Source: Bacteroidetes bacterium HGW-Bacteroidetes-2 (GTDB lineage: Bacteria > Bacteroidota > Bacteroidia > Flavobacteriales > Flavobacteriaceae). From it: a stretch of 64,000 nucleotides of DNA. Positions 43,856-52,551 of the stretch are shown piece by piece. The position numbers and the translations under genes were made by a program. Every line of letters begins with the position of its first letter. The first letter of the stretch is position 1. Under the pieces are notes generated by a model that was not told where the DNA came from, did no database searches, and was given only the letters and a program-made list of their open reading frames with translations. Location of the stretch: contig PHDJ01000004.1 in NCBI GenBank assembly GCA_002842575.1, positions 62,001-126,000 of the forward strand. The letters are read 5' to 3'.

Positions 43856-44787
43856 GAACATTACCATCCATTTTGCGAATAGTAATAATTGCATTAATTG
43901 CATTATTTATACTACAAAAAACAGCAGCAACATCAAATCAATGGGCAATTATAGAAAACCCAACATTTCTTTTTGTTTGGTTAGGCATTATTCTGTTTAT
44001 CATCGCTATTGAAGTGAGTGTAGCATCCCTTCAGCGATTGTTATTTCACACCCTTTCTGAGGAAGCAAAACAAAAGTATATAGCAAAGCAAGCGGAAAGA
44101 GAAGAAATGCGTTTTTCTTGGTTGCAAACTATCTATAACAAATTAGTTGGCAAAAGAAAAATAAGATCGGAACAAGAAATTCTTTTAGATCATGATTACG
44201 ATGGTATAAAAGAGTTAGACAATAATTTGCCACCTTGGTGGTTATACGCTTTTTATGCATCCATAATTTTTGCGGTAGTTTATTTGGTTCGTTTTCATGT
44301 TTTTGATGGACCAACGCAAGCAGATGAATACAATAAAGAAGTGGCAGAGGCAACAATAGCCATTGCAGAATATAGAAAAACTGCTAAAAATCTTGTAGAT
44401 GCTAGCTCGGTTACTTTACTTACCGAGGCCGCTGATCTTGCAGCAGGAAAGTCTATCTTTGAAAGTACTTGTGTGGCTTGTCATAGAATAGATGGAGGTG
44501 GTGGAATTGGACCAAATTTAACCGATACCTATTGGATTTTTGATGGAGAAATTAAGACAATTTTTAAAGTAATTTCAGAAGGGGGAAGGCCAGGAAAAGG
44601 AATGATTTCATGGAAAAATGAAATAAGACCTTTAGAAATAGCCCAAGTGGGTAGTTACATACTATCGCTTCAGGGCACAAATCCACCCGATGCAAAAGCG
44701 CCAGAAGGGGAGTTGTGGAAGTCTCCTAACACCATTTCAGAAGAAATACCCTCAACAATAGGAGATACTCTTGTGAAAATAGAATAA
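43852..44787 (+). CDS. ccoP: cbb3 oxidase subunit III, monohaem CcoP
   Basis: The 311-residue protein has N-terminal membrane helices (about 8-25 and 40-60), a longer cytoplasmic linker, a third helix in PWWLYAFYASIIFAVVYLV and a cytochrome c domain (about 195-285). Only one CxxCH is present (STCVACHRIDGG), with a methionine ligand in GKGMISWKNE. Proteobacterial CcoP has two haems. It feeds electrons to ccoNO. The start overlaps ccoQ by 4 bases. Confidence 0.93.
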   Translation: MRTLPSILRIVIIALIALFILQKTAATSNQWAIIENPTFLFVWLGIILFIIAIEVSVASLQRLLFHTLSEEAKQKYIAKQAEREEMRFSWLQTIYNKLVGKRKIRSEQEILLDHDYDGIKELDNNLPPWWLYAFYASIIFAVVYLVRFHVFDGPTQADEYNKEVAEATIAIAEYRKTAKNLVDASSVTLLTEAADLAAGKSIFESTCVACHRIDGGGGIGPNLTDTYWIFDGEIKTIFKVISEGGRPGKGMISWKNEIRPLEIAQVGSYILSLQGTNPPDAKAPEGELWKSPNTISEEIPSTIGDTLVKIE

Positions 44788-44809
44788 AAGAAAAAAGTAA
44801 AAACCCATA

Positions 44810-46225
44810 ATGGAAGACCAAGAAAAATTTAGAGATACAATAGGCACTATTGATGAAAAAGGAAAAAGAAAATGGGTGTTTCCAAAAAAACCAAAAGGCA
44901 AATTATACAAATACCGCAAATGGGTTAGTTATTTTCTTTTAATGTTTCTTTTTAGTTCACCATTTATAAAAATAAATGGCAACCAGTTTTTGTTATTCAA
45001 TATATTAGAGCGTAAATTCAATATTTTTGGTTTTCCCTTTTGGCCTCAGGATTTTTATTTATTTGTAATCTCTATGCTTATTGGGGTTGTGTTTATCACC
45101 CTATTTACCGTTGCTTTTGGACGTATCTTTTGTGGATGGATTTGTCCGCAAACTATTTTTATGGAAATGGTTTTCCGTCGCATAGAATATGCCATTGAAG
45201 GGGATAGGGGTAAACAAATGCGCCTCGATAAAATGCCATGGAATGCTGAAAAAATAAGAAAACGCATCCTAAAATGGCTGGCGTTTTTTATTACCTCTTT
45301 TTTAATTGCCAATGTATTTTTAGCTTATTTAATTGGGAGTGATACACTTTTTGAATTCGTAACGGAAGGTCCTTTAGAAAATTTAAGTTCCATTATTTCC
45401 TTATTAATTTTTACAGGGGTATTTTACTTTATTTTTGCATCTTTCCGAGAACAAGTTTGCATTATTGCTTGCCCATACGGAAGACTGCAAAGCGTTTTGT
45501 TAGACACTAAATCTATTGTTGTTGCCTATGATCACAAACGCGGAGAAGGAGAAAACGGTAGAAAAAAAATTAAAAAGGGCGAAGACAGAAAAGCCTTAGC
45601 TCATGGCGATTGTATTGATTGTTTTCAATGTGTTCATGTATGCCCCACAGGCATCGACATCCGTAACGGCACCCAATTAGAATGCGTTAATTGCACTGCC
45701 TGTATAGATGAATGCGATTCTATTATGGAAGCTGTTGATTTGCCTAAAGGGCTCATCCGTTTTGCTAGTGAAGAAAATATTGTTAATAAAGAAAAATTTA
45801 AATTTACTCCTAGACTAAAAGGCTATGCATCTGTACTGTTTATATTAATGGGTATTTTAATAGGGATGCTCTTTTTACGAAGCGATGTGCAAACGAATAT
45901 CTTGCGATTACCCGGGCAATTGTATGAACATAAAGATGGAAATAGTATAAGTAATGTTTACACGTTTAAATTAATAAATAAGACAAACAAAGAGGTAACG
46001 CCTATTACTTTCAAACTGTTGTCGCATAAAGGTACTCTTAAAACGGTAGGAGATCACGAAATTAAAGTACCTGCACAAGGCTTAGCACAAGGAACAATGT
46101 TTATAGAAATAAATGCTAGTGCTTTAACGGGCGACAAAAATAAAATTAAAATAGGTGTGTATAACAATGGCAAACTAATTGAAACTACAAGCACAACTTT
46201 TCTTGGACCAAGAAGTTATAATTAA
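44810..46225 (+). CDS. ccoG: cbb3 oxidase accessory ferredoxin-like protein CcoG
   Basis: The 471-residue protein has about five membrane helices and two 4Fe-4S motifs (DCIDCFQCVHVCPTGIDIRN, then ECVNCTACIDECDSIM). An upstream FCGWICPQTIFMEMVFRR and the C-terminal Ig-like domain are typical of CcoG/RdxA. It reduces copper for the oxidase assembly. It lies 22 bases after ccoP. Confidence 0.94.
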   Translation: MEDQEKFRDTIGTIDEKGKRKWVFPKKPKGKLYKYRKWVSYFLLMFLFSSPFIKINGNQFLLFNILERKFNIFGFPFWPQDFYLFVISMLIGVVFITLFTVAFGRIFCGWICPQTIFMEMVFRRIEYAIEGDRGKQMRLDKMPWNAEKIRKRILKWLAFFITSFLIANVFLAYLIGSDTLFEFVTEGPLENLSSIISLLIFTGVFYFIFASFREQVCIIACPYGRLQSVLLDTKSIVVAYDHKRGEGENGRKKIKKGEDRKALAHGDCIDCFQCVHVCPTGIDIRNGTQLECVNCTACIDECDSIMEAVDLPKGLIRFASEENIVNKEKFKFTPRLKGYASVLFILMGILIGMLFLRSDVQTNILRLPGQLYEHKDGNSISNVYTFKLINKTNKEVTPITFKLLSHKGTLKTVGDHEIKVPAQGLAQGTMFIEINASALTGDKNKIKIGVYNNGKLIETTSTTFLGPRSYN

Positions 46226-46282
46226 AGAAAAAATCTAGGAGTAAAGGCAAAATAAAAAAGAAACCAAATACGTACTTTAACC

Positions 46283-46873
46283 ATGGAAGAAAGAAATTAT
46301 ACAGCAATCTATCGGATGATGCACTGGACAATTGCGCTATGCATGATTTTTATGCTTCTTACTATTTTCTTGCGTTTAACCTGGATGAACAAGGAACATG
46401 TGGCTGATGTTATTCAAAATTATCTAGCCACCTCAGACACTTCTTTATCCAGAGAACAACTGATTGTTCTGGCTAAACAAATAAGAAAACCAATGTGGGA
46501 TTGGCACGTATATTCAGGATATGTTTTAGTAGGTCTATATTGCTTGCGAATGGCACTTCCTTTCTTCGGAAAAATGAAGTTCTCAAATCCATTAAAAAAA
46601 CAACTAACAAATAAAATGAAATTTCAATATTGGCTGTATCTTGTTTTTTATGGGTGTGTTGCCATATCATTAATCACAGGTTTAACTATTGAATTAGGAC
46701 CAAAAACCCTAAAACCCTCTATGGAATCTGTTCATGAACTTTCTATCTATTATTTAATAGCTTTTATTATGCTACATATTGGAGGTATTATTATTGCAGA
46801 ATTAACCAACCAGCAAGGAATTATTTCCAGAATGATAAGCGGAACAAAAAATAAGAAAACCACTTTTCGTTAG
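46283..46873 (+). CDS. cytochrome b561-like membrane protein
   Basis: The 196-residue protein has four helices with histidines placed as haem ligands: RMMHWTIALCMIFM, MWDWHVYSGYVLVG, VHELSIYYLIAFIMLHIGG. This is the di-haem cytochrome b561 pattern. It lies between ccoG and ccoH, a place not normally filled in cbb3 operons. It may pass electrons from quinol, but the partner is unknown. Confidence 0.8.
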   Translation: MEERNYTAIYRMMHWTIALCMIFMLLTIFLRLTWMNKEHVADVIQNYLATSDTSLSREQLIVLAKQIRKPMWDWHVYSGYVLVGLYCLRMALPFFGKMKFSNPLKKQLTNKMKFQYWLYLVFYGCVAISLITGLTIELGPKTLKPSMESVHELSIYYLIAFIMLHIGGIIIAELTNQQGIISRMISGTKNKKTTFR

Positions 46874-46900
46874 TGGTTTAATGTTTTAAAATTTATACCA

Positions 46901-47347
46901 ATGAAAATAAACTGGGGAACAGGATTAGTAATTGCTCTAGCAGCATTTATAACCTTTATTATGTACTTTGTCATCACGATGATAACTGACAAAGACTACA
47001 ACCACGATTTAGTGGTAGAAGAATATTATAAACAAGAAATAGGATTTCAAGACGAGTTAAATGCAGAACAAAACGCTGAAAACTTGCCTTATAAAATTCA
47101 ATTTGAAAAAAGTAAGGAAGGCATTCTACTTATTTTTCCTCAAGAAATTGCTAAAACCTTTCAAAAAGGGAGTATCTCTTTTTATAGAGTTTCAGATAAA
47201 AATATGGATTTTGAAAAACCAATCGTATTAAAAAATAATCAAATGCAAATTCCCGCCTCCCAAGTGCTTGCAGGAAGATGGAATATTAGTGTTCGATGGC
47301 AAATGGGTGATAAAACTTTTTTATTTAAACAAAAAATTAATTATTAA
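46901..47347 (+). CDS. ccoH: FixH-like cbb3 assembly protein
   Basis: The 148-residue protein has one N-terminal helix (GLVIALAAFITFIMYFVITMI), then VVEEYYKQEIGFQDEL and a beta-rich periplasmic domain ending in AGRWNISVRWQMGDKTF. These are FixH family features. It aids oxidase assembly alongside FixI. The next gene starts 8 bases later. Confidence 0.88.
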   Translation: MKINWGTGLVIALAAFITFIMYFVITMITDKDYNHDLVVEEYYKQEIGFQDELNAEQNAENLPYKIQFEKSKEGILLIFPQEIAKTFQKGSISFYRVSDKNMDFEKPIVLKNNQMQIPASQVLAGRWNISVRWQMGDKTFLFKQKINY

Positions 47348-47355
47348 TAGCATTC

Positions 47356-48060
47356 GTGTTTTTAACTGCTTTTTTATTAGGATTGTTAGGAAGTTTGCAC
47401 TGCATAGGTATGTGTGGTGCCATAGCATTTATGCTTCCAGTAGATCACTCTAATGCATTTAAAAAGGTATTACAAATAGGTAGTTATCATTTTGGAAGGT
47501 TGTTTGCTTATTCTTTAATAGGATTGGTGTTTGGTGTTTTAGGGAAAGGATTTTATTTGTTTGGTTTACAACAGCATTTATCCATTGCCATTGGCATACT
47601 TATGATAGCAATCGTTTTATTTCCTTCTACTTTTACAGCGCATTTTAGTATCGCAAAACCAATATACAAAGCAGTTTCCAATGTTAAATCGGCTATGGGA
47701 GCAGCCTTTAAAAAGAAAACAGCCGACACCTTTTTAACCATTGGTTTCCTTAACGGATTTCTTCCTTGTGGCTTGGTGTATATTGCTGTTTTTGGAGCAA
47801 TCGCCTCTGGCGGTTTAATGCAAGGTAGTTTGTATATGTTTCTTTTCGGTCTAGGCACAGTGCCTTTAATGACTACCGCTATTTATTTTAGCACCATAAT
47901 AAAACAAAATACTCGAGAAAAACTGCGCAAAGCCATACCAGTTTTTGTAATTATAATAGGACTTTTATTTATTATTAGGGGTTTAGGATTAGGTATTCCT
48001 TTTCTTTCCCCAAAACCAGTTGTAGAACTAGTTTCTTCTAATATGGATTGCCATTCTTAA
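47356..48060 (+). CDS. SafE/DsbD-like membrane protein of the cbb3 operon
   Basis: The start is a GTG, after which the first helix begins at once (FLTAFLLGLLGSLHCIGMCGAI). The 234-residue protein has six helices and two cysteine-containing motifs, SLHCIGMCG and GFLPCGLVY, as in TauE/SafE- and DsbD-like proteins found at the end of fixNOQPGHIS operons. It may carry copper or thiol reductant for the oxidase. Its specific job is inferred. It ends the operon. Confidence 0.85.
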   Translation: MFLTAFLLGLLGSLHCIGMCGAIAFMLPVDHSNAFKKVLQIGSYHFGRLFAYSLIGLVFGVLGKGFYLFGLQQHLSIAIGILMIAIVLFPSTFTAHFSIAKPIYKAVSNVKSAMGAAFKKKTADTFLTIGFLNGFLPCGLVYIAVFGAIASGGLMQGSLYMFLFGLGTVPLMTTAIYFSTIIKQNTREKLRKAIPVFVIIIGLLFIIRGLGLGIPFLSPKPVVELVSSNMDCHS

Positions 48061-48093
48061 TAAAATTTAATAAATTCTCATAAAAAAAAACTA

Positions 48094-49365
48094 ATGACAC
48101 ACTATACCACTGCAGATGAAGCTGTAAAATTTATAAAATCGGGCGACAGAATTTTTTTTCAAGGTGCAGCTATGACACCCAAAACATTAATTGCAGCTCT
48201 TTGTAACCGTTACCTTGAATTAAAAAATATTGAAATCATACAAATGCACACTGAAGGCGAGGCTATATATGCCTCAGAACCCTACAGTAGCACCTTTAAC
48301 GTTAACAGTTGTTTTGTTGGCGGCAATGTGCGAAAAATGGTCAATTCCGAACGAGGTGATTATATTCCCATCTTTTTAAGTGAAGTGCATTTGCTTTTTA
48401 AACGAAATATTCTGCCTCTTGATGTAGCTTTTATTCAGGTTTCCCCACCAGATAAACATGGATTTTGTTCCCTAGGCACTTCCATTGACGTTACTTTAAC
48501 TGCTATTCAAACAGCAAAATTAGTTATTGCACAAGTAAATCCGAAGGTGCCAAGAACCCACGGAGACGGCATCATTCACATTAACAATATTCATGCAGCG
48601 GTATTGGTTGACCAACCCATCCATAGTAATTTGATGAAGGAATGTACCGAGATAGAAAAAAAAATAGGCTATAACGTAGCCCAATTGATAGAAAATGGCG
48701 CAACCTTACAAATGGGAATCGGTGGTATTCCAAATGTAGTTTTAGCCAATTTATTGAACCATAAGCGTTTAGGTATTCATACTGAAATGTTTTCTGATGG
48801 TATCCTTCCTTTGGTTGAAAAAGGAGTTATTACAGGTGAAGATAAAGTAATAAAACAAGGAAAATTAGTTACTTGTTTTGCGGTTGGGTCGCCTAGATTG
48901 TATGATTTTTTAGATGACAACCCAATGGTGCATTTTAAAGAAGCGTCTTTTACAAACGATACTGCCATTATTCGTCAAAACCCAAAAGTAACCGCCATTA
49001 ACAGTGCAATTGAAATTGACATAACGGGTCAAGTTTGTGCAGATACTATCGGAAAAATGCAATATTCCGGTGTGGGTGGACAAATGGACTTTATTCGTGG
49101 GGCTTCCCTTTCTGAAGGAGGAAAAGCTATAATTGCATTGCCGTCTATTACAAATAAAGGAATTTCTAAAATTGTTCCTTTCTTAAAAGAAGGTGCAGGG
49201 GTAACTTCTACAAGAGCCCACGTGCATTATATTGCTACAGAAAATGGTGTTGTAAACTTATATGGAAAGAACTTAAAACAGCGTGCAGATGCACTAATTT
49301 CAATTGCACATCCTGACCACCAAGAAGCGTTAGAACGGCAAGCTTTTGAGCGTTTTAATACCTAA
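48094..49365 (+). CDS. acetyl-CoA hydrolase/CoA-transferase family protein
   Basis: The 423-residue protein has two class I CoA-transferase domains. The active-site glutamate lies in HTEMFSDGILPLVE, and a conserved end segment is GGQMDFIRGASLSEGGKAIIA. It moves CoA between acids, probably from or to acetate (4-hydroxybutyrate CoA-transferase relatives are alike). It starts 33 bases after the oxidase operon on the same strand, so it may be co-expressed. Together with the ADP-forming ligase it would link acetate and ATP. Confidence 0.87.
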   Translation: MTHYTTADEAVKFIKSGDRIFFQGAAMTPKTLIAALCNRYLELKNIEIIQMHTEGEAIYASEPYSSTFNVNSCFVGGNVRKMVNSERGDYIPIFLSEVHLLFKRNILPLDVAFIQVSPPDKHGFCSLGTSIDVTLTAIQTAKLVIAQVNPKVPRTHGDGIIHINNIHAAVLVDQPIHSNLMKECTEIEKKIGYNVAQLIENGATLQMGIGGIPNVVLANLLNHKRLGIHTEMFSDGILPLVEKGVITGEDKVIKQGKLVTCFAVGSPRLYDFLDDNPMVHFKEASFTNDTAIIRQNPKVTAINSAIEIDITGQVCADTIGKMQYSGVGGQMDFIRGASLSEGGKAIIALPSITNKGISKIVPFLKEGAGVTSTRAHVHYIATENGVVNLYGKNLKQRADALISIAHPDHQEALERQAFERFNT

Positions 49366-49448
49366 GGTTAAGATTTTTTTGCAAAAATATTTGCTGCAAA
49401 TTTATGCATCGTATGAATATAGCAGATATGTTGTTGCGATTTGAAAAA

Positions 49449-51119
49449 TCAAAATCCGGCATCTACAGATATGGTTATTTCTTCCTTTGTGGTAGGATGT
49501 ATAAAAGTTAAACGCTCTGCATGCAGGTGCAGTCGGTTTGCTTTCTTGCCATATAAATCATCTCCTAAAATCGGAATTTTTAAACCCGATTCGTGAGAGG
49601 CATGAACCCTTAACTGATGCGTGCGACCCGTGATTGGATAAAAATACACGCGAGTTTGTTTATTTTTAATGCTAATTACTTTCCATTGGGTTTGCGCCGG
49701 TTTTCCATATTTGTAACACACTAATTGTCTTGGTCTGTCCTCTAAATCTACTCGCAGAGGTAAATCGATAATTCCTTCTTTTTGTTTTAGAATTCCGTCT
49801 AAAAGTGCCACATATCTTTTTTTAATAGTTCGTTTAATAAATTGTTTTTGCAAATACACATAGGTTTCTTTATTTTTTGCTACAAGGAGCAAACCTGATG
49901 TAGACATGTCTAGACGATGCACTAGTAATGGTCCCGTGGCATCAGGATACATTTGTTTAAGGCGCTCAAGCACCGAATCGGTTAGGAGTTTTCCGGGTAC
50001 CGACAAAAATTCTGGAGGTTTATTTATGAGTAAAAGGATATCGTCTTCATAAACAATATCCAATTGTATAACTTCCGAAGGATTTTCTATAAACGGATTA
50101 TCATCAACCTCTAAACCTTCTAGCATGTGCGACATTAAAATAGGTTCACATTTACTTTTACAGGCAGGATAAAAATGTTTGTGTTTTCTGATTTCTGAGT
50201 TTGGTGATTGTCCCCACCAAAACTCAGCCATTGCAATTGGTTTTAGTTGATGCTTAAAAGCATATTGTAACAGTTTTGGAGCTGCACATTCTCCAGCACC
50301 TGCGGGCGGATTATTTTCAAAGATTTCGCCTATACTTTTTTGTGTTCCAAAGCGGTTTAAAAAAAAATATTTATCAAAAAGTTGTTGCTGTAGCGCAGCC
50401 GATTTTTTTTTACGGATCTCTTTTAAAGCAATTATTTTGGCTATTATTTTTTGAAGTTCAGCCTTCGCATTTTCCTTTTGAAAGTTCCAATATTTGGTCA
50501 TTTTTTTGAAGAGAATACTTTCTTGTTTACTTTCTTCACTTAATCCTTTTTGAAGCTTTTTGTATGCATCAAAGGCTAAGGCATCCATGGCAATACTTCT
50601 TTTTGCATCGCGAAGTGCTTTTTGTGCTTTGATGTTGTCTTTATGGCGTTGTATATCTCTTTCAGCATCCAAATGGACCTGTTGCACTTTTTTAGTGGCA
50701 TTTTTTAAGGCTTCTGATTGCTCTAGGATTTCCAAATTTAGGGTAATTGTATTTAGCACATTTTCTTCTTTTTTGTAAAAGCTGTCGTGCTCCAGCATAT
50801 CAAACACCGGTGGTACAAAATAAGTGTGGTGATTTGTTTCAGCTAACTTGCCCGAAAAAGCCCACAAATATCCCAATGTGCCGTCCTTTTTTTGACAAAC
50901 CAAAACGCCAAACATTTTACCTATAATGATTCCGTTTAGCTTGTTATTTAAGCCAAAGTTATGTTCAAAATCCGTTTGGGTTTCTAGATACTGTTGCAAT
51001 GCTTCTGAAGCAATTTCACTCAATCTGTGGGGCTGGTAGTAAAAAGGAAATGTAAATTTTTCAGGTAAAGCTATTTCTGAAACATCTGTTTTAAAAGTTT
51101 GAAAAGGATTTGTTGGCAT
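49449..51119 (-). CDS. RluA-type pseudouridine synthase with long N-terminal extension
   Basis: The 556-residue protein carries an RluA catalytic domain at about 345-550, with the catalytic aspartate in LLVHRLDMSTSGLLLVAKN and the RTHQLRVHASHE segment. About 330 residues come first, including a charged coiled coil (about 140-255) and a segment with cysteines (AGAGECAAPKLLQ, YPACKSKCEPI). The enzyme isomerises uridines in rRNA or tRNA. The target is unknown. Proteins of this long form exist in other groups. Confidence 0.88.
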   Translation of the reverse strand: MPTNPFQTFKTDVSEIALPEKFTFPFYYQPHRLSEIASEALQQYLETQTDFEHNFGLNNKLNGIIIGKMFGVLVCQKKDGTLGYLWAFSGKLAETNHHTYFVPPVFDMLEHDSFYKKEENVLNTITLNLEILEQSEALKNATKKVQQVHLDAERDIQRHKDNIKAQKALRDAKRSIAMDALAFDAYKKLQKGLSEESKQESILFKKMTKYWNFQKENAKAELQKIIAKIIALKEIRKKKSAALQQQLFDKYFFLNRFGTQKSIGEIFENNPPAGAGECAAPKLLQYAFKHQLKPIAMAEFWWGQSPNSEIRKHKHFYPACKSKCEPILMSHMLEGLEVDDNPFIENPSEVIQLDIVYEDDILLLINKPPEFLSVPGKLLTDSVLERLKQMYPDATGPLLVHRLDMSTSGLLLVAKNKETYVYLQKQFIKRTIKKRYVALLDGILKQKEGIIDLPLRVDLEDRPRQLVCYKYGKPAQTQWKVISIKNKQTRVYFYPITGRTHQLRVHASHESGLKIPILGDDLYGKKANRLHLHAERLTFIHPTTKEEITISVDAGF

Positions 51120-51123
51120 GCTG

Positions 51124-51131
51124 CAAAGATA
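51124..51131 (-). promoter_or_regulatory. -7 element of the RluA-type gene
   Basis: TATCTTTG on the minus strand, followed by GCAG, lies 4 bases before the start codon, so the transcript would be almost leaderless. Confidence 0.5.
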
Positions 51132-51180
51132 GTTTTTTTAAGGATTTTAGTTTTGTACCCCTTTTTAATTTTTTGCGTAT

Positions 51181-51188
51181 TATCTTTG
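51181..51188 (+). promoter_or_regulatory. -7 element of the thioredoxin-Crp pair
   Basis: TATCTTTG, a perfect TAnnTTTG, 73 bases before the thioredoxin start. A TTTTG lies 25 bases further up. No FNR-like palindrome is present here. Confidence 0.5.
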
Positions 51189-51261
51189 TAAGGAAGCCTT
51201 AAATGTATGAGGTGAATAAGTAAGGTGAATTAAAAGGAATGTAATTCTTAAAGAATACAAA

Positions 51262-51564
51262 ATGAAAAGTAATTTTAAAGAAATAATTAACGAAAACAAG
51301 CCAGTATTGGTCGATTTTTTTGCTACTTGGTGTGGCCCATGCAAAGTGCTTGCGCCTATTTTAAGTGATGTAAAAGCAGAGTTAGGAGAAGCCGTGAAAA
51401 TTGTAAAAATAGATGTGGATAAAAACCAACCTCTAGCCTCTGAATATCAAGTACGAGGAGTACCTACCCTTATTTTATTTAAAAACGGAAAACAGCTTTG
51501 GCGGCAATCGGGTGTTTTACAAAAAGCCGAGTTAGTGCAAATTATTCATTCATTTAGTCCATAA
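51262..51564 (+). CDS. trxA: thioredoxin
   Basis: The 100-residue protein is a canonical thioredoxin: DFFATWCGPCKVLAPIL active site and the cis-proline in VRGVPTLILFKNGK. It reduces disulfides in the cytoplasm. It lies 2 bases before a Crp/Fnr regulator gene, a pairing that hints at redox-linked control. Confidence 0.94.
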   Translation: MKSNFKEIINENKPVLVDFFATWCGPCKVLAPILSDVKAELGEAVKIVKIDVDKNQPLASEYQVRGVPTLILFKNGKQLWRQSGVLQKAELVQIIHSFSP

Positions 51565-51566
51565 AA

Positions 51567-52163
51567 ATGATTCAAGAACATTTACTTTATTTATTTGGAG
51601 CAGAAAAGTTGTTTTTCCTCAAAGGAGAACAGATATTCAATGAAGAGCAGCAGGCCGTTTCGTATTACCAAATTACAAAAGGCGAAGTAAAAATGAACAA
51701 TTTTAATGACGATGGCAAAGAATTTATACAAGGTATCTTTCTTAAAGGGCAAAGTTTTGGAGAGCCACCTTTGTTTTCAGAAGTAAAGTATCCGGCAAAT
51801 GCTGAAGCATTAACCGATTGCGAGGTGCTTCGGCTAAGTAAGGAACGTTTTTTAGCCCTTCTTAAAGTACATCCCGAAGAGCATTTAAAAATTACAGCAG
51901 CACTAGCTAAACGATTGTATTACAAAGCTATAATGGCCTCTGAATTGTCCAGCCAAGAACCCGAACATCGCATCCTTAGGGTTTTAGATTATCTAAAAGA
52001 CCACGTTCACAACCTGAAAGAGCCTTTTTCTTTTGAGCTCGATTTAACTAGACAACAAATAGCTGACCTTACCGGATTGCGGGTAGAAACGGTTATTCGA
52101 GCCACAAAATCACTTGAAAAAAAAGGAGAATTAAAGATAAAGAACAGAAAATTATATAGATAA
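51567..52163 (+). CDS. Crp/Fnr family transcriptional regulator
   Basis: The 198-residue protein has a sensor barrel (about 15-115) and a Crp-type winged helix (about 145-198, LTRQQIADLTGLRVETVIRATKSL). There is no Fe-S cysteine cluster; its only cysteine is in TDCEVL. The recognition helix E-T-V-I-R matches the E-x-x-I-R of the fused regulator at 34 kb, so both could bind TGA/TCA half sites. It is followed within 16 bases by an FNR-like palindrome, placed for the next operon. Confidence 0.9.
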   Translation: MIQEHLLYLFGAEKLFFLKGEQIFNEEQQAVSYYQITKGEVKMNNFNDDGKEFIQGIFLKGQSFGEPPLFSEVKYPANAEALTDCEVLRLSKERFLALLKVHPEEHLKITAALAKRLYYKAIMASELSSQEPEHRILRVLDYLKDHVHNLKEPFSFELDLTRQQIADLTGLRVETVIRATKSLEKKGELKIKNRKLYR

Positions 52164-52178
52164 TACACACTAAAAAGT

Positions 52179-52196
52179 TTATGACCAAAGTCATAA
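52179..52196. promoter_or_regulatory. FNR-like operator (TTATGAC-CAAA-GTCATAA), the best of the seven
   Basis: A perfect palindrome with 7-base arms and a 4-base spacer, directly after the Crp/Fnr gene and upstream of the haemoglobin operon. Confidence 0.75.
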
Positions 52197-52216
52197 TTTA
52201 AAATTACCGTGTTACT

Positions 52217-52224
52217 TAGTTTTA
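52217..52224 (+). promoter_or_regulatory. -7 element of the truncated haemoglobin operon
   Basis: TAGTTTTA (one mismatch to TAnnTTTG) lies 22 bases after the 14-base core of the FNR-like site and 25 before the first start codon. Confidence 0.65.
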
Positions 52225-52248
52225 CCTTGAAACCAAAAAGATAGAATT

Positions 52249-52542
52249 ATGAAACTTTATCAATCCTCGCTTTCCGATTTTAAAGAATTGTATTATGCTA
52301 ACGCCGCTTTAGGTATTATTGCTTCCAGCTGTTTAGGTTCTGTAGCCGCAATGCTTATTTTAATGTGTGGGATTGATTTTTTTGAAATGGTACAATTATT
52401 CTTTATCGTTTCGGTAGCGATGTGGTATAATGCTACTGTTTTAGCACAAATGAAACCTAAATTTGTTTTTAATTCCCTACTCATTAGCGTACTTGCTTCT
52501 ATATTTGCAATTGTGTATCATTTAATTTTAATATTCATATAA
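52249..52542 (+). CDS. small membrane protein, unknown
   Basis: The 97-residue protein has three hydrophobic segments (about 22-43, 46-64 and 74-97) and a short polar N terminus (KLYQSSLSDFKELYY). I do not recognise a family. It is the first gene of an operon with a helical lipoprotein and a truncated haemoglobin, under a strong FNR-like site, so a role at low oxygen or with NO is likely. Confidence 0.7.
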   Translation: MKLYQSSLSDFKELYYANAALGIIASSCLGSVAAMLILMCGIDFFEMVQLFFIVSVAMWYNATVLAQMKPKFVFNSLLISVLASIFAIVYHLILIFI

Positions 52543-52551
52543 CCAAACTCC

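Noticed and set aside
51124-51262. FNR-like site before the thioredoxin-Crp pair
   Set aside because: No TGAY-N4-RTCA sequence is present in this gap.
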